From Nectonema munidae (Eukaryota; Nematomorpha; Nectonematoida; Nectonematidae), in contig JAUIRK010000536.1 of the NCBI GenBank assembly GCA_030549495.1, positions 186,001 to 250,000 of the forward strand: DNA of 64,000 bases. Direction: 5' to 3'. Numbering within the stretch: position 1 is the first letter of the stretch; the number at the start of each line of letters is the position of its first letter. A program made the translations under genes and the position numbers. Under the pieces are notes generated by a model. The model was not told the DNA's origin, searched no databases, and saw only the letters and a program-made list of their open reading frames with translations. Positions 12,694-23,982 of this stretch are shown piece after piece.

Positions 12694-13151
12694 TTCTGCT
12701 CACATTTTGTCACATCCCGCAAGTTGTAATAAAATAATAATAAATTGGTTTTCCGGCTAGACCCTAGCTTGCTGGGAAAGTAGCCATAAAACGATTTTAT
12801 TATTATTTTCAACGATAAAATAAAGGTAATTTATTGGGCATAACGTTAAAGGATTATAAATTTTTGCTAACAATCAGCTTTTTCAAATAAAAAACCACAA
12901 TCTTCAGAGCGAGGAGAGTTCTTGTTGTAGTAAACAGTGATATGTGTCTCCTCGCTCTGAAGATTGTGGTTTTTTATTTGAAACTGTTTGTCAGCGAAAA
13001 TTTATAATCCTTTAATGTTGTGCCCAATAAATTACCTTTACTTTATCGTTGTACTTACCTTCACCAATTTGATGGGCCATCTTCAGCACCAAATTTATAT
13101 TTAATTATTATTTTATAACAACTTGCGGGATGTGACAAAATGTGAGCAGAA
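12694..13151. mobile_element. Foldback element: long near-perfect hairpin
   Basis: Arms of about 224 bp and 205 bp are inverted copies around a 29-base loop (12,918-12,946). Outer ends read TTCTGCTCACATTTTGTCAC and its complement. The innermost 40 bases or so are an almost exact inverted repeat ending at TCTTCAGAGCGAGGAGA. The mid-arms match with small gaps. A 9-bp word aacattttt occurs just outside both ends (12,684-12,692 and 13,161-13,169), though the right copy sits 9 bases from the hairpin end. That length would suit a Mutator-like foldback MITE. No coding capacity. The class is inferred. Confidence 0.75.
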
Positions 13152-13169
13152 AAAGAACAAAACATTTTT

Positions 13170-14740
13170 AGGTTATTAGTTCTTGGTTAGGTTATTTTGC
13201 CAGTTGGTTAGTTAAAAGACTTCGCTTTTTCGGTATACTTTTTATATTATTTTCGGTCAAAATTTAGCAAAAAATAACAAAAAAGGAGGAAATACTTATC
13301 CATGTCCATTAAGTTTTCAGAGCTTTTTAAACTTTTGTTGGAGGATGGCGCGTAAAAATGAGGTATAAAGGTGATACATCGTGAAAAAGGAGAATGGAAG
13401 TCATCTGAGTGAGGGTGATGATTGGTGTCGTGTTGAGGATGATCACAATCCTTCACTTCACAGAAGCGATTGCATGAAGAAACTTTTGAAAAAAGTGAGA
13501 TTTCTTCCTCCTCTCTGAAACTACTTGAGTACAAATCTAAAAAGACACGCTTCGCTACATACAAGACAAAGGTGTTCAATTAGGGTTCGAAACCCCATAT
13601 GGCCTAAAAAGAAGCTGGCAAAGAGGTGTAAAATTGATCCTAATTGATAAAAGATATTTTATCTTACAAATTTTATGTAAAAGTCCAATTTTTAAACTTT
13701 TTAAATCAGATATTACCCGCAATTTAATTTAATAAGTCATATACCACTTATAAAAATATAAACAAAATGGGAAAATAGTATTTTTAATATAAACGTTGAA
13801 GAAGAACATTCTGCCGAAAACATTTGTTTGCTTCTAATAGTATGCTATCAATTTTATTTTTCAAGTGTACCACGACATATATCGTTTGTTTTTGATTAAA
13901 AATATGTAATATTATTATTACTAGAAGCGATACCGAATTGCTCACTTTGTTCGCATATACTACATCTACTACATGGGTTTGGCTGAAAATGACTAAATTT
14001 TAGACAAATGTTGTCTTTCAGCTATATTCACCAGTACTTTAAAATATTTCTGGAAACACAGCATTGTGAACTTTTCTTGACATTACCACAATTGATGACA
14101 GCACTCTTGAGAGAGGAAGAATGGAATTAGAAAATAGAGATTGAACTTCTTAAGAGATTGACATTGTCATTTTTGCTGTCATAATAAACACCAGTTTTAC
14201 GCGAAAGTTAGAATTATGAGAAATAGAAAGGAAGAGTTTCGTCTGAAGGAATAACCTAGAAACGCAGAAAAATTGGTTCAAAGTAATTGGCTTCTTGAGT
14301 AATTTGATTGGTTAATACACAAAATAATTAAAATTTTTATCCAATCATACCAGAGAGTTAGTGTACTCCTTTCTCGAGTGATGACAAAAAGCTTAACAAT
14401 TTAAATATATAATATAGATTATATATTATCCATATATTGTTATGCAGAAACAAAATTACACGCCAATATAACCTGCATATTGTCAAAATTTAGTTATTAA
14501 AAGTAACCGCCAGAATTATTATAGAAAATTAAAGGGTTAGTACGGAAAAACGAAAGCACATATGTTGACATCTAAGTTTCCATTGACTTAAGAAGGCTCG
14601 CTCCATATGGTTACAAAAATTGGAAAATTTTTTTGTTTATTTAAAATACTTAAAATGACTCTGATTTCACCCAGACTCCTACATTTTATTAGATACCAAC
14701 TCAGACTCGACCGACTTTCCAATACTGCTTTCAACACTCA
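13170..14740. other. Unassigned AT-rich stretch
   Basis: I see no supported gene. A short, higher-GC segment at about 13,320-13,580 has open frames on both strands but no recognisable motif and no convincing splice sites. The remainder is simple AT-rich sequence. Confidence 0.4.
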
Positions 14741-14746
14741 ATTTAA

Positions 14747-14822
14747 CCCATTTAAGACCAAGCAAAGCAGACGAAGATGAAATTACTTATGTTCCAAAAT
14801 AGGAACATTGGTCGTAAATGGG
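14747..14822 (+). mobile_element. piggyBac-type mini-MITE in TTAA
   Basis: The 76-bp element begins CCCATTTAAGACC and ends GGTCGTAAATGGG, between two TTAA sites (14,743-14,746 and 14,823-14,826). It contains TTCCAAAATAGGAA. It is an internally deleted relative of the 130-bp element at 21,992, sharing both ends. TTAA duplication with CCC ends is the mark of piggyBac elements. Confidence 0.8.
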
Positions 14823-14829
14823 TTAAAAT

Positions 14830-16040
14830 ATTGATATCTGATTCCGTGTCCATATATACATTCACCTACCATATATTATTAAAGCCTTTAGCTCCACAAG
14901 TGATTTTGAATTTTTTCAATTTTATATGCATAGACTTTCCATACTACTTTACTTGTTTTACGGTTGAATTTGAGATTCAAACTCTTTTAAAATAAATTTT
15001 TTAAATTATAAAAAAAGTTTGCCCCTCCCCCTCAATAATTTTATGGATGTGCTATCCTAATTTACATGTATATCGGTAGAATTCTTAAAAATACCTTTGC
15101 CTTGGTTGTAGAAAATTATATTCACATTTTTCTGATAATATTCATACCTAACTATAGAAGGATTTTTTAATATAAATGTTTAGCAAATTAACGTCCTCTA
15201 ATTATAAGTTTGAAAGAAAATTTCCAAAAATATATTTAAATTTGATTGCTTAAATGTTATAATAAGTAGTAAGTGTAATATTTTGTTCTATTGTGTAAGA
15301 AAATATAAACTTGATAAAGGAACGCAGTCGTTCTGAAATATATTGTTTGTTTTCAAATAAAGTTATATCCCATTCTCTTACGCTTTTTTCCATATTTTCT
15401 TAAATGTTGGAAAAAATATTTCTTTGAAAAGTGATATAGTTAGTAAATATTTTGAAAAAAAATAAAAAATAAGAAGATATTATAGGACTAGTGCTTACAA
15501 TACAATAATGCAATTTTAAAATTAAAAAAAAATAACATTTTCTCATCAGTATTTAAGTTTTGCACAGAAATTCATTTCTCTGCTGAACTGTCATTCCCTC
15601 GTCTTAAAAACACGTATTGTTCCATACAACGGTTGAGCGCGATTGCATTGAATTACAAATAAAATGGAAAAAAGTATTTACTTTTGATTGGTATATAAAA
15701 AGGACTTTTGGTGATGATTCGTGATAGAATTGGGGAAAAGTTTTGGATATTCGGATACAAGGCTTCGAATACACTCAAAATGTTGATAGGAAGATAAAAC
15801 GTCTCCACAAAGCTCCAAAAATTTGTAGATATGTCAAACGGAGAAACATCACTTTCCTTAATGCAAAAGAATACGGCGATGCTTTAAGCTCAAACAACAA
15901 AATTAAGTACAACTTGCGTCCTCACCTTTAGATAAATGCATCACCGATAAAGACGTATCGTGCATTTAAAGAAATGCTTCCCAAACTTTTCCTACTCAAC
16001 GCTCGCCTCTGGACTATCATAAAAAAACTAGAACCAACTA
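14830..16040. other. AT-rich stretch with one short basic open frame
   Basis: A 62-codon open frame at 15,743-15,931 (+) is lysine- and arginine-rich (for example 'RKIKRLHKAPKICRYVKRR') but I do not recognise it. A CCCCTCCCCCTCAATAATTT block at about 15,020-15,055 resembles a diverged end of the CAGGGGCGCACATCC MITE family. Nothing else is supported. Confidence 0.35.
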
Positions 16041-16439
16041 AAAGGGTGTCTGGTCAAAGAGGCCGAAAACCATAACGGCCGAAATTAAAACCAAAACGGC
16101 CAAAAACCAAAACGGCCGAAACCAAAACTAAAACGGCCGAAAAACAAAACGGCCCAAAACGGAAACCGCCGAAAACCAAAACGGCCCAAAACGGAAACGG
16201 CCAAAAAACAAAACGACCTAAAATCAGAACGCGCAAAAACCTAAAAAGTGTTTAACTAAAAAGTTGGATAATTTTATGGAATTGAAAAGTGATATATATT
16301 ATTTTGTTACCAGAAATGGAATAACTCATTACATTTTTCAAAACATGCCTGTTTCAATTTTGCCCCTTTTTTACGTTACTAAAATTGTTTTTGTTTGAAT
16401 TTTTCTGTTGAGCAAAAAAATCTACTGGGTATAATTTAT

Positions 16440-16860
16440 TGACTAAATTTTTATCTTTACTTATGGAATTTATAATGAAATAAGTTTTTAAAAAAAATAT
16501 AAATTATTCACTTTCTTATTAAACGAGTAAAAACCGTTCTTAGTAAGAAACAACTTAAACTGTGTATAGACCTTGCTGACTAAATGAATACGAAAAGTCT
16601 TAAAACAAATGAAAAACGTCATGGCTACAAAACGTCCAAAACGCATTGAATATGTTTATGGCAAACTAAACTTCTATACCGTCAGTTTTTTATTTGGCAA
16701 GTTATTGCCTTTATAATGCTTGTTTTTATTGAAATACAAAATGCGGATAATGGCATAAAAGCAGTTATTTTTGAGACAAAACATATGTGATCTATCGATG
16801 ACAAATGAAAGAAAAAACAAGTCATCAAACAATCAATCAATCAGACAAGAAAGATTCTTT
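16440..16860 (+). repeat. Dispersed repeat, copy 1
   Basis: A roughly 400-bp direct repeat shared with 22,330-22,750. Matching landmarks are AATATAAATTATTCACT, ACAAAACGTCC, CTTTATAATGC, AAAGCAGTTATT / AAACAGTTATT, ATCGATGACAA and ATCAATCA/ATCAATCACTCAGACAA. By eye the copies are about three-quarters identical. No coding sense is seen. Confidence 0.65.
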
Positions 16861-17864
16861 AGCTTCTAGCTTCTTATTATCTCTATCTTTCACTTCACAC
16901 AAGATAAGTAGACGTATCACAAATGTTCATTCGCAGTTTTTTTGTTTGTGAAGCATTTTCAACATAGAATGTCCCGAATACAAATCAAAAAGTGCACGTG
17001 GTGCAATCAGTACTTCACGTCAAATCATCTCTGTGAAAGTAAGATTTAACTTCATATTAAATAGAAGAAACTTTGTAATCCTCTCAAAACATGTATAAAT
17101 CTGGTTGGTCAAAGATTCACTTCAGGAGGGCTTAACTGTAAATATTGTTTCATTTTTTAGCAAATTCAAAAACATCAGAAAATTTTACTTTTCAAGCAAT
17201 ATAAAATGATGCATAAGTGGCCGAAATAGCACTTTGTTGGCTGTGTACTGAATCACGTGAAGTATACACTATTATTGGTTACATTACACAAGTGCAGTAT
17301 TACTAAACCATATTTCAATAAAATAACAATACTTTGCTAATATGCATTTCACCTTTTTTAGTTTATAGTCCTCATTTTTTTAGATTGTAAAATTATGCTT
17401 TATAAAAGTTTGGATTTAACATAATCTTATGCTAAATCTTTTATTGTTTTTTGCTACATTAATTCTCAAAATTATGATGTTCTCATTGTTAAGTTCTACA
17501 ATATTTGAAGCAATTTATTGATGTTAGCTAAACATATATTTTTCAAAGATAAACGTTTTTTATACTAAAATTTACTATTTTTTTAATAGGGTTATTAGTT
17601 TCATCTCTACATCTAATTTTTTATTACTCTCTGACTATTTTATATAAAGCAAAGCAAAATTACAGGATCCTAAAACAGTAAGAACAAAAGGAGTCGATGA
17701 AGATAAATTAACTATCTGGAAACAACATGATGTTTAAAATTTCAACTACAAAAGTAAAGTGGTTATCCCAAATAAAAATGAACACATACAAATAAAACAT
17801 TAGTGATGGGGCAATGCGTTTTTCATTAGAGTTAAAAAATAAATGAAAATCATAAACAATATAC

Positions 17865-19188
17865 AAGGGCGAACAAAAATTGACCTAATAACTCAAAAAA
17901 TATTGACTTTTTTGTAAAAAAAAATTGACTTTTTGGCAGAAAAAATTGACTTTTTCAAAAAAAAGTTTTTTTAACTTGCAAAAAAGAACTGAAGCCTGAT
18001 AGCGTCTTTAACAGAGTGTCGGAGCCACGAAAAAAATTTTCTTGCTCCGGAGTTATGTTTTTTAGCTCCGGTGTGAGTTCCAACACGCTCCTATAGTTAA
18101 GTGTATATTTTTAAAAAATTTAATAAAAAATAACCAAGAAAACAGTTAGGATTAGAGAATACATGCGTGTTTTGCTTGAAATTAACATTTCCGCTAGCTT
18201 TCATCTAAAAAACGTCATTGAAATGTGAGTGGTTGAATCATGCGGAGCCAGTTAGTGGAGGCGTATTTAAATTTTTACGGCTCCGGTTCCATGTAGAAAA
18301 ATTCAGCGACTCAGCCATCGCAACCCTGATTTTTAGTACTTTTTAAATCATTTAAGGCCTCTTTTTCTTCTATAAATAATAAAAAGAACAAAATTTAACT
18401 TAAAAACTTCAAAGTTATTGACTCATATACTTCAAAATATTGACTTTATTTGTTAAAAAATTCACTTAAAAATTATTTTAAGCTTTTTTATTTAGAAAAA
18501 TTGAAATGCACAAGGAAATAATTTAATATATTAGAAGAAAAATTTGTATCTTTTGCTAGAAGCTTTTTTAACATCGAAAATGATCTTTCTACACGACAAG
18601 TTGTAGCTTGACAATTTTGTAACTGTGCATAAGTACTGGGAGAAATGTTTAGCTTTTTCAATTCTATATCTTAAATATCGTTCTTTTCAAACCTTTTATT
18701 CAAATAATTTTTAATTCCACAATCATCGTGATCAAACTTGATAGAGTAAAAAAGTCTTGCTGCATCTTTTATGCCAAAAGAAGTTGACTCAACAAACTAA
18801 CCTAACTGAATATGGTTTTCTTTTATGTTAAGCAGTTGTTTGTGTAATTTTAAACAACTGATGCTTTCTCTTTCTTAACCAAAATTCCATTTTTGCATTC
18901 AAAAAAATTTACAATTTCTTTTATTTTTGGTAAGTGATCGCAGTAGTAAGAAGCAGCGTTCAGCCAGCTTGCCCATCTTGTAATAATTGGAGAAACACTT
19001 GAGCAAAAAGGTTTGTAAAAAAATTGACATAAAAAAAATTATTGACTTTTAAAAGAAAAAAAATTTACTTTATTGACCTTAAATTTTTTTAAAAATAATC
19101 GAAAATTAAGTAAATATATAATAAATAATTGTTTCTAACAAACTAAAAAACAAAATAAAAAATTGACTTTATTGACTTTATTCGCCCT
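17865..19188 (-). mobile_element. hAT transposon relic with C-terminal transposase piece
   Basis: Ends are AGGGCGAACAAAAATTGACC on the left and TTGACTTTATTCGCCCT on the right, with many 'attgacttttt' subterminal repeats. The minus strand (about 18,540-18,990) encodes 'WASWLNAASYYCDHLPKIKE', 'STSFGIKDAARLFYSIKF', then 'TCRVERSFSMLKKLLAKDT'. The last is the hAT dimerisation block (ERSFSxLKxxL..). Several stops interrupt it and the catalytic core is missing. A possible second small insertion with GGAGCC-rich ends and a CGCAACCCTG terminus lies inside at about 17,997-18,333. Confidence 0.65.
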
Positions 19189-20380
19189 ATACATAACACA
19201 CCAAAAATACCTCTGGCATAGCTCTTTTTAAATGTATAATACAGAAAAGCGAGAATTTTCAAAAGAAAAATATGGTATTTACATTCAGAACTAACGGTTT
19301 CCTAAAAAAAAGGTTGAATTTTTGTCACAGTTTTTTCAATAGGATTAGTTGATTTATTTGCTAAATTTGTATTAACGTCTCAGTTACAACTTATTTCGTT
19401 TTTATCTATTATATAGCAGTTTAGAATTGGGGCGTTTTTTTTAGTACTTGGCAATACTTGTTTTGTAAGGTTGTCGTTTTGATTTTAAGCTTTTTTTTCA
19501 AACGTTTTTGATTTTTCATTGTTTCAGTTTGGGCCTTTTTGGTTTTTCCTTATTTCATTTTTTGTTGCTTTGCTTTTGACCGGTGCCAGGTCAAAACGCC
19601 CGAAAATATTTCTAGCGGGCGTTTTGATATCGAGCATTTTGGTTTTCGGGCATTTTGACCAGAAACCAAAGTATCCCACTTTCATGTTCCGTTAGATATA
19701 ATAGCGATATTTTTTAGTTTCATAGCTTAGTTTCTGTTTTTTTATTGTTTAACTTTAAGTAAAAATTTTAATTAAAAAAAGTTTTGATTTTGAAAATAAA
19801 TGAAAAGATTGAATTTGTCAGAAAGCATATTGATCAATAAAAAAAATTGATCATTGTTTTTTCATTTTTCTTATTTGCATATGTGGATAAAAGTTATATT
19901 TTGATTGTTGTTGTCGCAAACTTGTTTAAAAAATATGCTTGTTAAAATTTATCTTTATATGAAAACTTAATGTTTTATATGATTTCAGAGCTCTTCCAAA
20001 AGTCTGTGAAAGACAGTGTATATAGTTTTTCATAAATACATTTTTCTTATGTTGTAGTTCAAAATTAAACTCAACGTCAAAAGATAGAGGTTATCTTGAA
20101 GTAGAAAAAAGTAGATTAACAGGGGAGTGCTTATATTTTTAGTTCGGTATCGTCTTTTTCGATTTCGTTCTTTTTACTTTCAATTCCGGCTTAAATTCAA
20201 AGTGAAAAAGGATGAGTTCAAAGAAAAAATGCTATAGCAAAGGTTGTCAAAAGAACAGAAAGGAGTTGACTAAAATAGATTGATCTCTAAAGTGAACGAT
20301 GCCAATCTGTTTTCTTAACTTTTATTTCATTTTAACTAAACTAAAGTTAAAAAAACTGTTTTAAACTTTTTTCCAATTAG

Positions 20381-21860
20381 CTCAAGAACTCATTGATGCA
20401 AACAATACACGTTCAACATCAGTTGAATTGGAAAATCCTGTACAAAGATTTTACCCTGAAAAAGACCAAAATGGTAATTAATTTGAATTTTGAAACAACT
20501 GATTGTTTATTAAAATTTTAGCATCCTTAAACAACAGCATTGGAATCAACCACAATCTAAATTTTTCTCATATCCATTTTATAGCATTCAGTTTTATCCT
20601 ATATTATTGAAATTACGATTTGTTTTGATCGGAATTTTGGGTAATTTTGAAACCTTTACATTTGTATATAGTTTAAATTTTAATAGTACTTTCTCAAAGA
20701 CGATAACATTATGAATATGAAAATTGAAAAGCTGAAATCCTCACACAATAAAGTCTCTTAGGTTTGGATTTCTTACGAACTGCAACTTTCAAGCATTTCA
20801 AAACTTTTCTTTAAAAAGTATTTCTCAAAGTTTAATTTGTCATTGGTAGCAAAAAATCTGCATATTAATCAAAGTTTCGTAAACATATGGTTATTACTCG
20901 TCAGGATACTCATCTAAGAGAAGACTATTATGTACATTATGAAAGGGGCGGGGGGACTTTCCTATATCCAGCTTTCAAATCCATTTATCACTTTCTCGAA
21001 AAAATACAATTCGAACTTAAATGGTACAAAAGCGTAAAGATTCTACAGTGAGCAGGCACTTCGATAATGAAATGCGATTTCAACAGTATAGGATAAATTG
21101 GAATGTGAAAACGAGCATAAAGAAAAAATTGATTGTGATTGATTACGTGATATAATAGAAAAATGGGGATTGTGTGTGATTGTCAAGAAAAAAAAGAAAT
21201 ATGTGTTATTGCGTAAAAAATTATACTCTACCCTGACTGTTATTTCAGCATATACTCTATTAAAATTTGACTTCGATTATGACTTTAAAAAACTCCAACT
21301 TATTTCTATTTTTTCAGTTCTTTATTTCAACAAGTCAAAGAAAGTGCATCCCAGCAACAACTTAAAGAACTTTTCACTTATGTTGAAACAACATGGATAA
21401 AAAGTTCTTTTTGGAAAGTTTCTGAATGGTGTGTTTATCGCCAGCCCATAAGGACCAACAACGATGTGGAGGGTTGGCATCATCGGTTCAACTCCAAAGC
21501 GAAACACTCCAAAAATCTTTACACAATAATTAATTTAGCATAAACAAAGAAGCCTTACTGTTGACATTACAAGTAATTTTAACAAATCAAAAACTACTTT
21601 TTAAATTATAACCACTCATAGGTGTTTTTGATTAAATACTTTTTTGATTACAGGTGAAATTGATTTCTGAAAGAAATCTCCTCAGACATCAGAAAAAATA
21701 TTTTACAGCTTATCAAAAAAAAAATTGTAAATTTATGGAACGAGTATGAGGAAGGAATGTTACCAATTGGAAGCCTACACAAAAGAATTTCTCTTATTCA
21801 GACTAAACCGAAGTCAAAAATCGGAAGAAATTTTCTTTTTACTTTTCCAAATTTTGCCAC
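20381..21860 (+). pseudogene. Mutator-like (MULE) transposase relic
   Basis: The best exon-like block (about 21,319-21,541) follows a tttttcag acceptor and reads 'ELFTYVETTWIKSSFWKVSE', then 'RTNNDVEGWHHRFN'. RTNN.VEGWH.RFN is the C-terminal hallmark of MULE/FLYWCH-associated transposases. A further block after 'gattacag' (from 21,654) gives 'ERNLLRHQKKYFTAYQKK', then 'LWNEYEEGML' in a shifted frame. An earlier 93-bp block at 20,381-20,473 is bounded by ag and gt and reads 'VELENPVQRFYPEKDQN'; its membership is a guess. Zinc finger and DDE regions were not found. The gene is broken. Confidence 0.65.
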
Positions 21861-21991
21861 TCTTCAACAGAAACAGAGGATACACACCAATAGGAGTTGA
21901 CTTGTCTACGATAGATGCAGGTTTGTGTTCAAGATTTAAAGCTCTGTCATGCATATCTGACTTTGAATGGTTGACACATGTCTTTCTTTAA

Positions 21992-22121
21992 CCCATTTAC
22001 GACCAATGTTCCTATTTTGGAACATAAGTAATTTCATCTTCGTCTGCTTTTTTCAATGACTTTGAATATAAATCGTCTGCGTTTTTTTAGATATCGTCTG
22101 CTTTGCTTGGTCTTAAATGGG
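21992..22121 (+). mobile_element. piggyBac-type MITE in TTAA
   Basis: The 130-bp element has CCCATTTACGACCAATG at the left and CTTGGTCTTAAATGGG at the right, between TTAA at 21,988-21,991 and TTAA at 22,122-22,125. It contains a TTCCTATTTTGGAA palindrome and repeats of CGTCTGC. It is the longer relative of the element at 14,747. A diverged third copy may lie at 61,186-61,310. Confidence 0.85.
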
Positions 22122-22329
22122 TTAAGGCAGTGTTTTTGATGCCTACTATCAAAGAGGGACTAAAATTTCTTAGTGCGTTCAGCTGTCTCATGATTTGAAA
22201 CAAATGACAAAATAGTGTTGTATGCACCTTGCCATTTGTCTCTAAGTGATTTAGCCATTCTTTCTTAGGATCAAGTTCCTATGCCTATTTTGAACCACTT
22301 GTCATTTTGATCGAAACAATTCACATGAA

Positions 22330-22750
22330 TTTTCATACTTAATATTCTTTCTTATAGAATTAGTAATGAACTTTGAAACACATATTAAGAAAAAATATAA
22401 ATTATTCACTCTTTTAAATGAGTAAAACCGTTCTTGGTACTTAACATCTTAAGAGTAGGAATAGTGCCGATTAAACTAATGCAAAACAAGTGCAAAACAT
22501 CGCAGATACAAAACGTCCTGAACCCATTGATTATTTTTATGGAAAACAAAACTTCTACGCCATCAGTTCTTTTTTTGACAAGTTTGTTCCTTTATAATGC
22601 CTGTTTTTTGGGAATATAAAGTGCGAATAAGAGCATAAAAACAGTTATTTCTAAGGCATTTGATTTATCGATGACAATGGATTAACTAGAGAAACCAAGT
22701 TATTTAATCAAACAATCATCAATCACTCAGACAAAAGAAAAATTTGTTTC
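22330..22750 (+). repeat. Dispersed repeat, copy 2
   Basis: Direct-orientation partner of 16,440-16,860, about 5.9 kb downstream. It lacks the AACGGCC-rich ends that flank the first copy, so the shared block is an internal part of a larger repeat or an independent family. Confidence 0.65.
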
Positions 22751-22759
22751 ATTATTTTC

Positions 22760-23980
22760 TTTAAGAAAAAACTTTCCGTTATAACTCTGATTCAGCTGAT
22801 CTCGATATACTAGTTATGGTTGGGTATTGTTTATCCAAATATCACTTTCATCTTAAATGTATTCTTTGAATCTGATGTTAGAAGTCAAATAAAATAAATT
22901 AACATCTTTGAACAAATACCATAAACCCCTAATTGAGTGGAAATTTTAGAGGATGAACTCGTTTAAATAGTATTAGAAGGAAGTTTTTAGTTTAAGTTAC
23001 CTTCTTCAGTGTGACAAAGTAATATATTTTTGACATTTTTCTTTTGTTACGTATTTTAAGACCTTCAGAAGTAAACATAGTACATTAATGAAAAGATTTA
23101 AAAAATGACCTATTTGTTATGTACTAAAACATTAGTTTTCATATTCTTGTAAGAAATAAATGAAAAAAAAATATATAAAGTAGTCTTATAAATTTATGTA
23201 TGCGCTGAATACACTCTATTTTAAAGAATTGCTTGAATATTTGGTCTCCGTGGTATTTCCAGACCAGTAATTTTGAAAATTGTAAAAAAAATTCGCCCCC
23301 CAATAATTTTGAGGATGTGCGCCCCTGAAGATAAGCACTACGCACCAAATTTAATTTACTTGTCTTTGAATTTAAAATTTTTGTTCAATCCTACATGCAC
23401 AACAGATACGTCCATTCCCATCAACGCCTGATAAAAATTAAATTGATTTTGAACATAAAAAACAAATATTAGCACAAAATGTGTACGAGTTAGATCGAAT
23501 AAAATCCCAAGACAACATAAAATTAACATTTTCATTGTGAAAAATGGTTTTCACACGTTTTCAATCTTATCTTTATATTTAAAAGGTTTGATCAAAATAT
23601 GCTTGTTGAATTTGTAACTCAATAAGAAAAATCTCAAGTTTTTTGAAATAGATCATATAAAACCTAGCACATATTGATAAACTTTATTTACTTTATTCTA
23701 TCATTCCTTTATTATTTGTAAAAATTACACTTTGTTTGAAGATAACAAACATTTTCCATTAAATTCCAAATTATTTAGTTAAAAGTCAGGTAGTATAAAA
23801 ACTAAAATATAAATTCAAGTCTGTATAAAAACAAAAATATAAATTCAACTCTTAAATCTCAAAACGTGCCCTTTATTATAAAAAAAAATGAAAATGCAAA
23901 AAAATATTACTATAATAGTTATAAAAAAATACATACAAATTAAGTTAAATTTTGATTACAATATAAAAAACAAAAATTAA
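22760..23980. other. Unassigned AT-rich stretch with one MITE end
   Basis: The only landmark is CGCCCCCCAATAATTTTGAG followed by GATGTGCGCCCCTG (23,294-23,327), the right terminus of the MITE family also seen at 34,165, 47,169 and 48,329. Its left partner is not recognisable. No gene is supported. Confidence 0.45.
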
Positions 23981-23982
23981 GG

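Larger units (their letters stand above)
16050..19661. mobile_element. Element with AACGGCC-repeat ends (class unknown)
   Basis: The outer ends are inverted: CTGGTCAAA followed by GGCCGAAAACC on the left, and GGTTTTCGGGC followed by TTTTGACCAG on the right. The left end carries about ten short repeats of the type AAAACGGCCGAAA (16,060-16,240). The right end (19,425-19,661) carries matching inverted wording such as CAAAACGCCCGAAAA. A hAT relic is nested at 17,865-19,188. No transposase of its own is recognisable. A foldback or Mutator-like nature is possible, but no target duplication is clear. Confidence 0.45.

Noticed and set aside
13575-13605. GGGTTCGAAACCCC, a tRNA T-arm-like palindrome
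   Set aside because: No acceptor stem, anticodon arm or A box could be placed around it; no tRNA gene is supported.
16054-16236. 60-codon minus-strand open frame with repeated FGRF/FGPF wording
   Set aside because: It is a translation of the AACGGCC-type simple repeats, not a neuropeptide or other gene.
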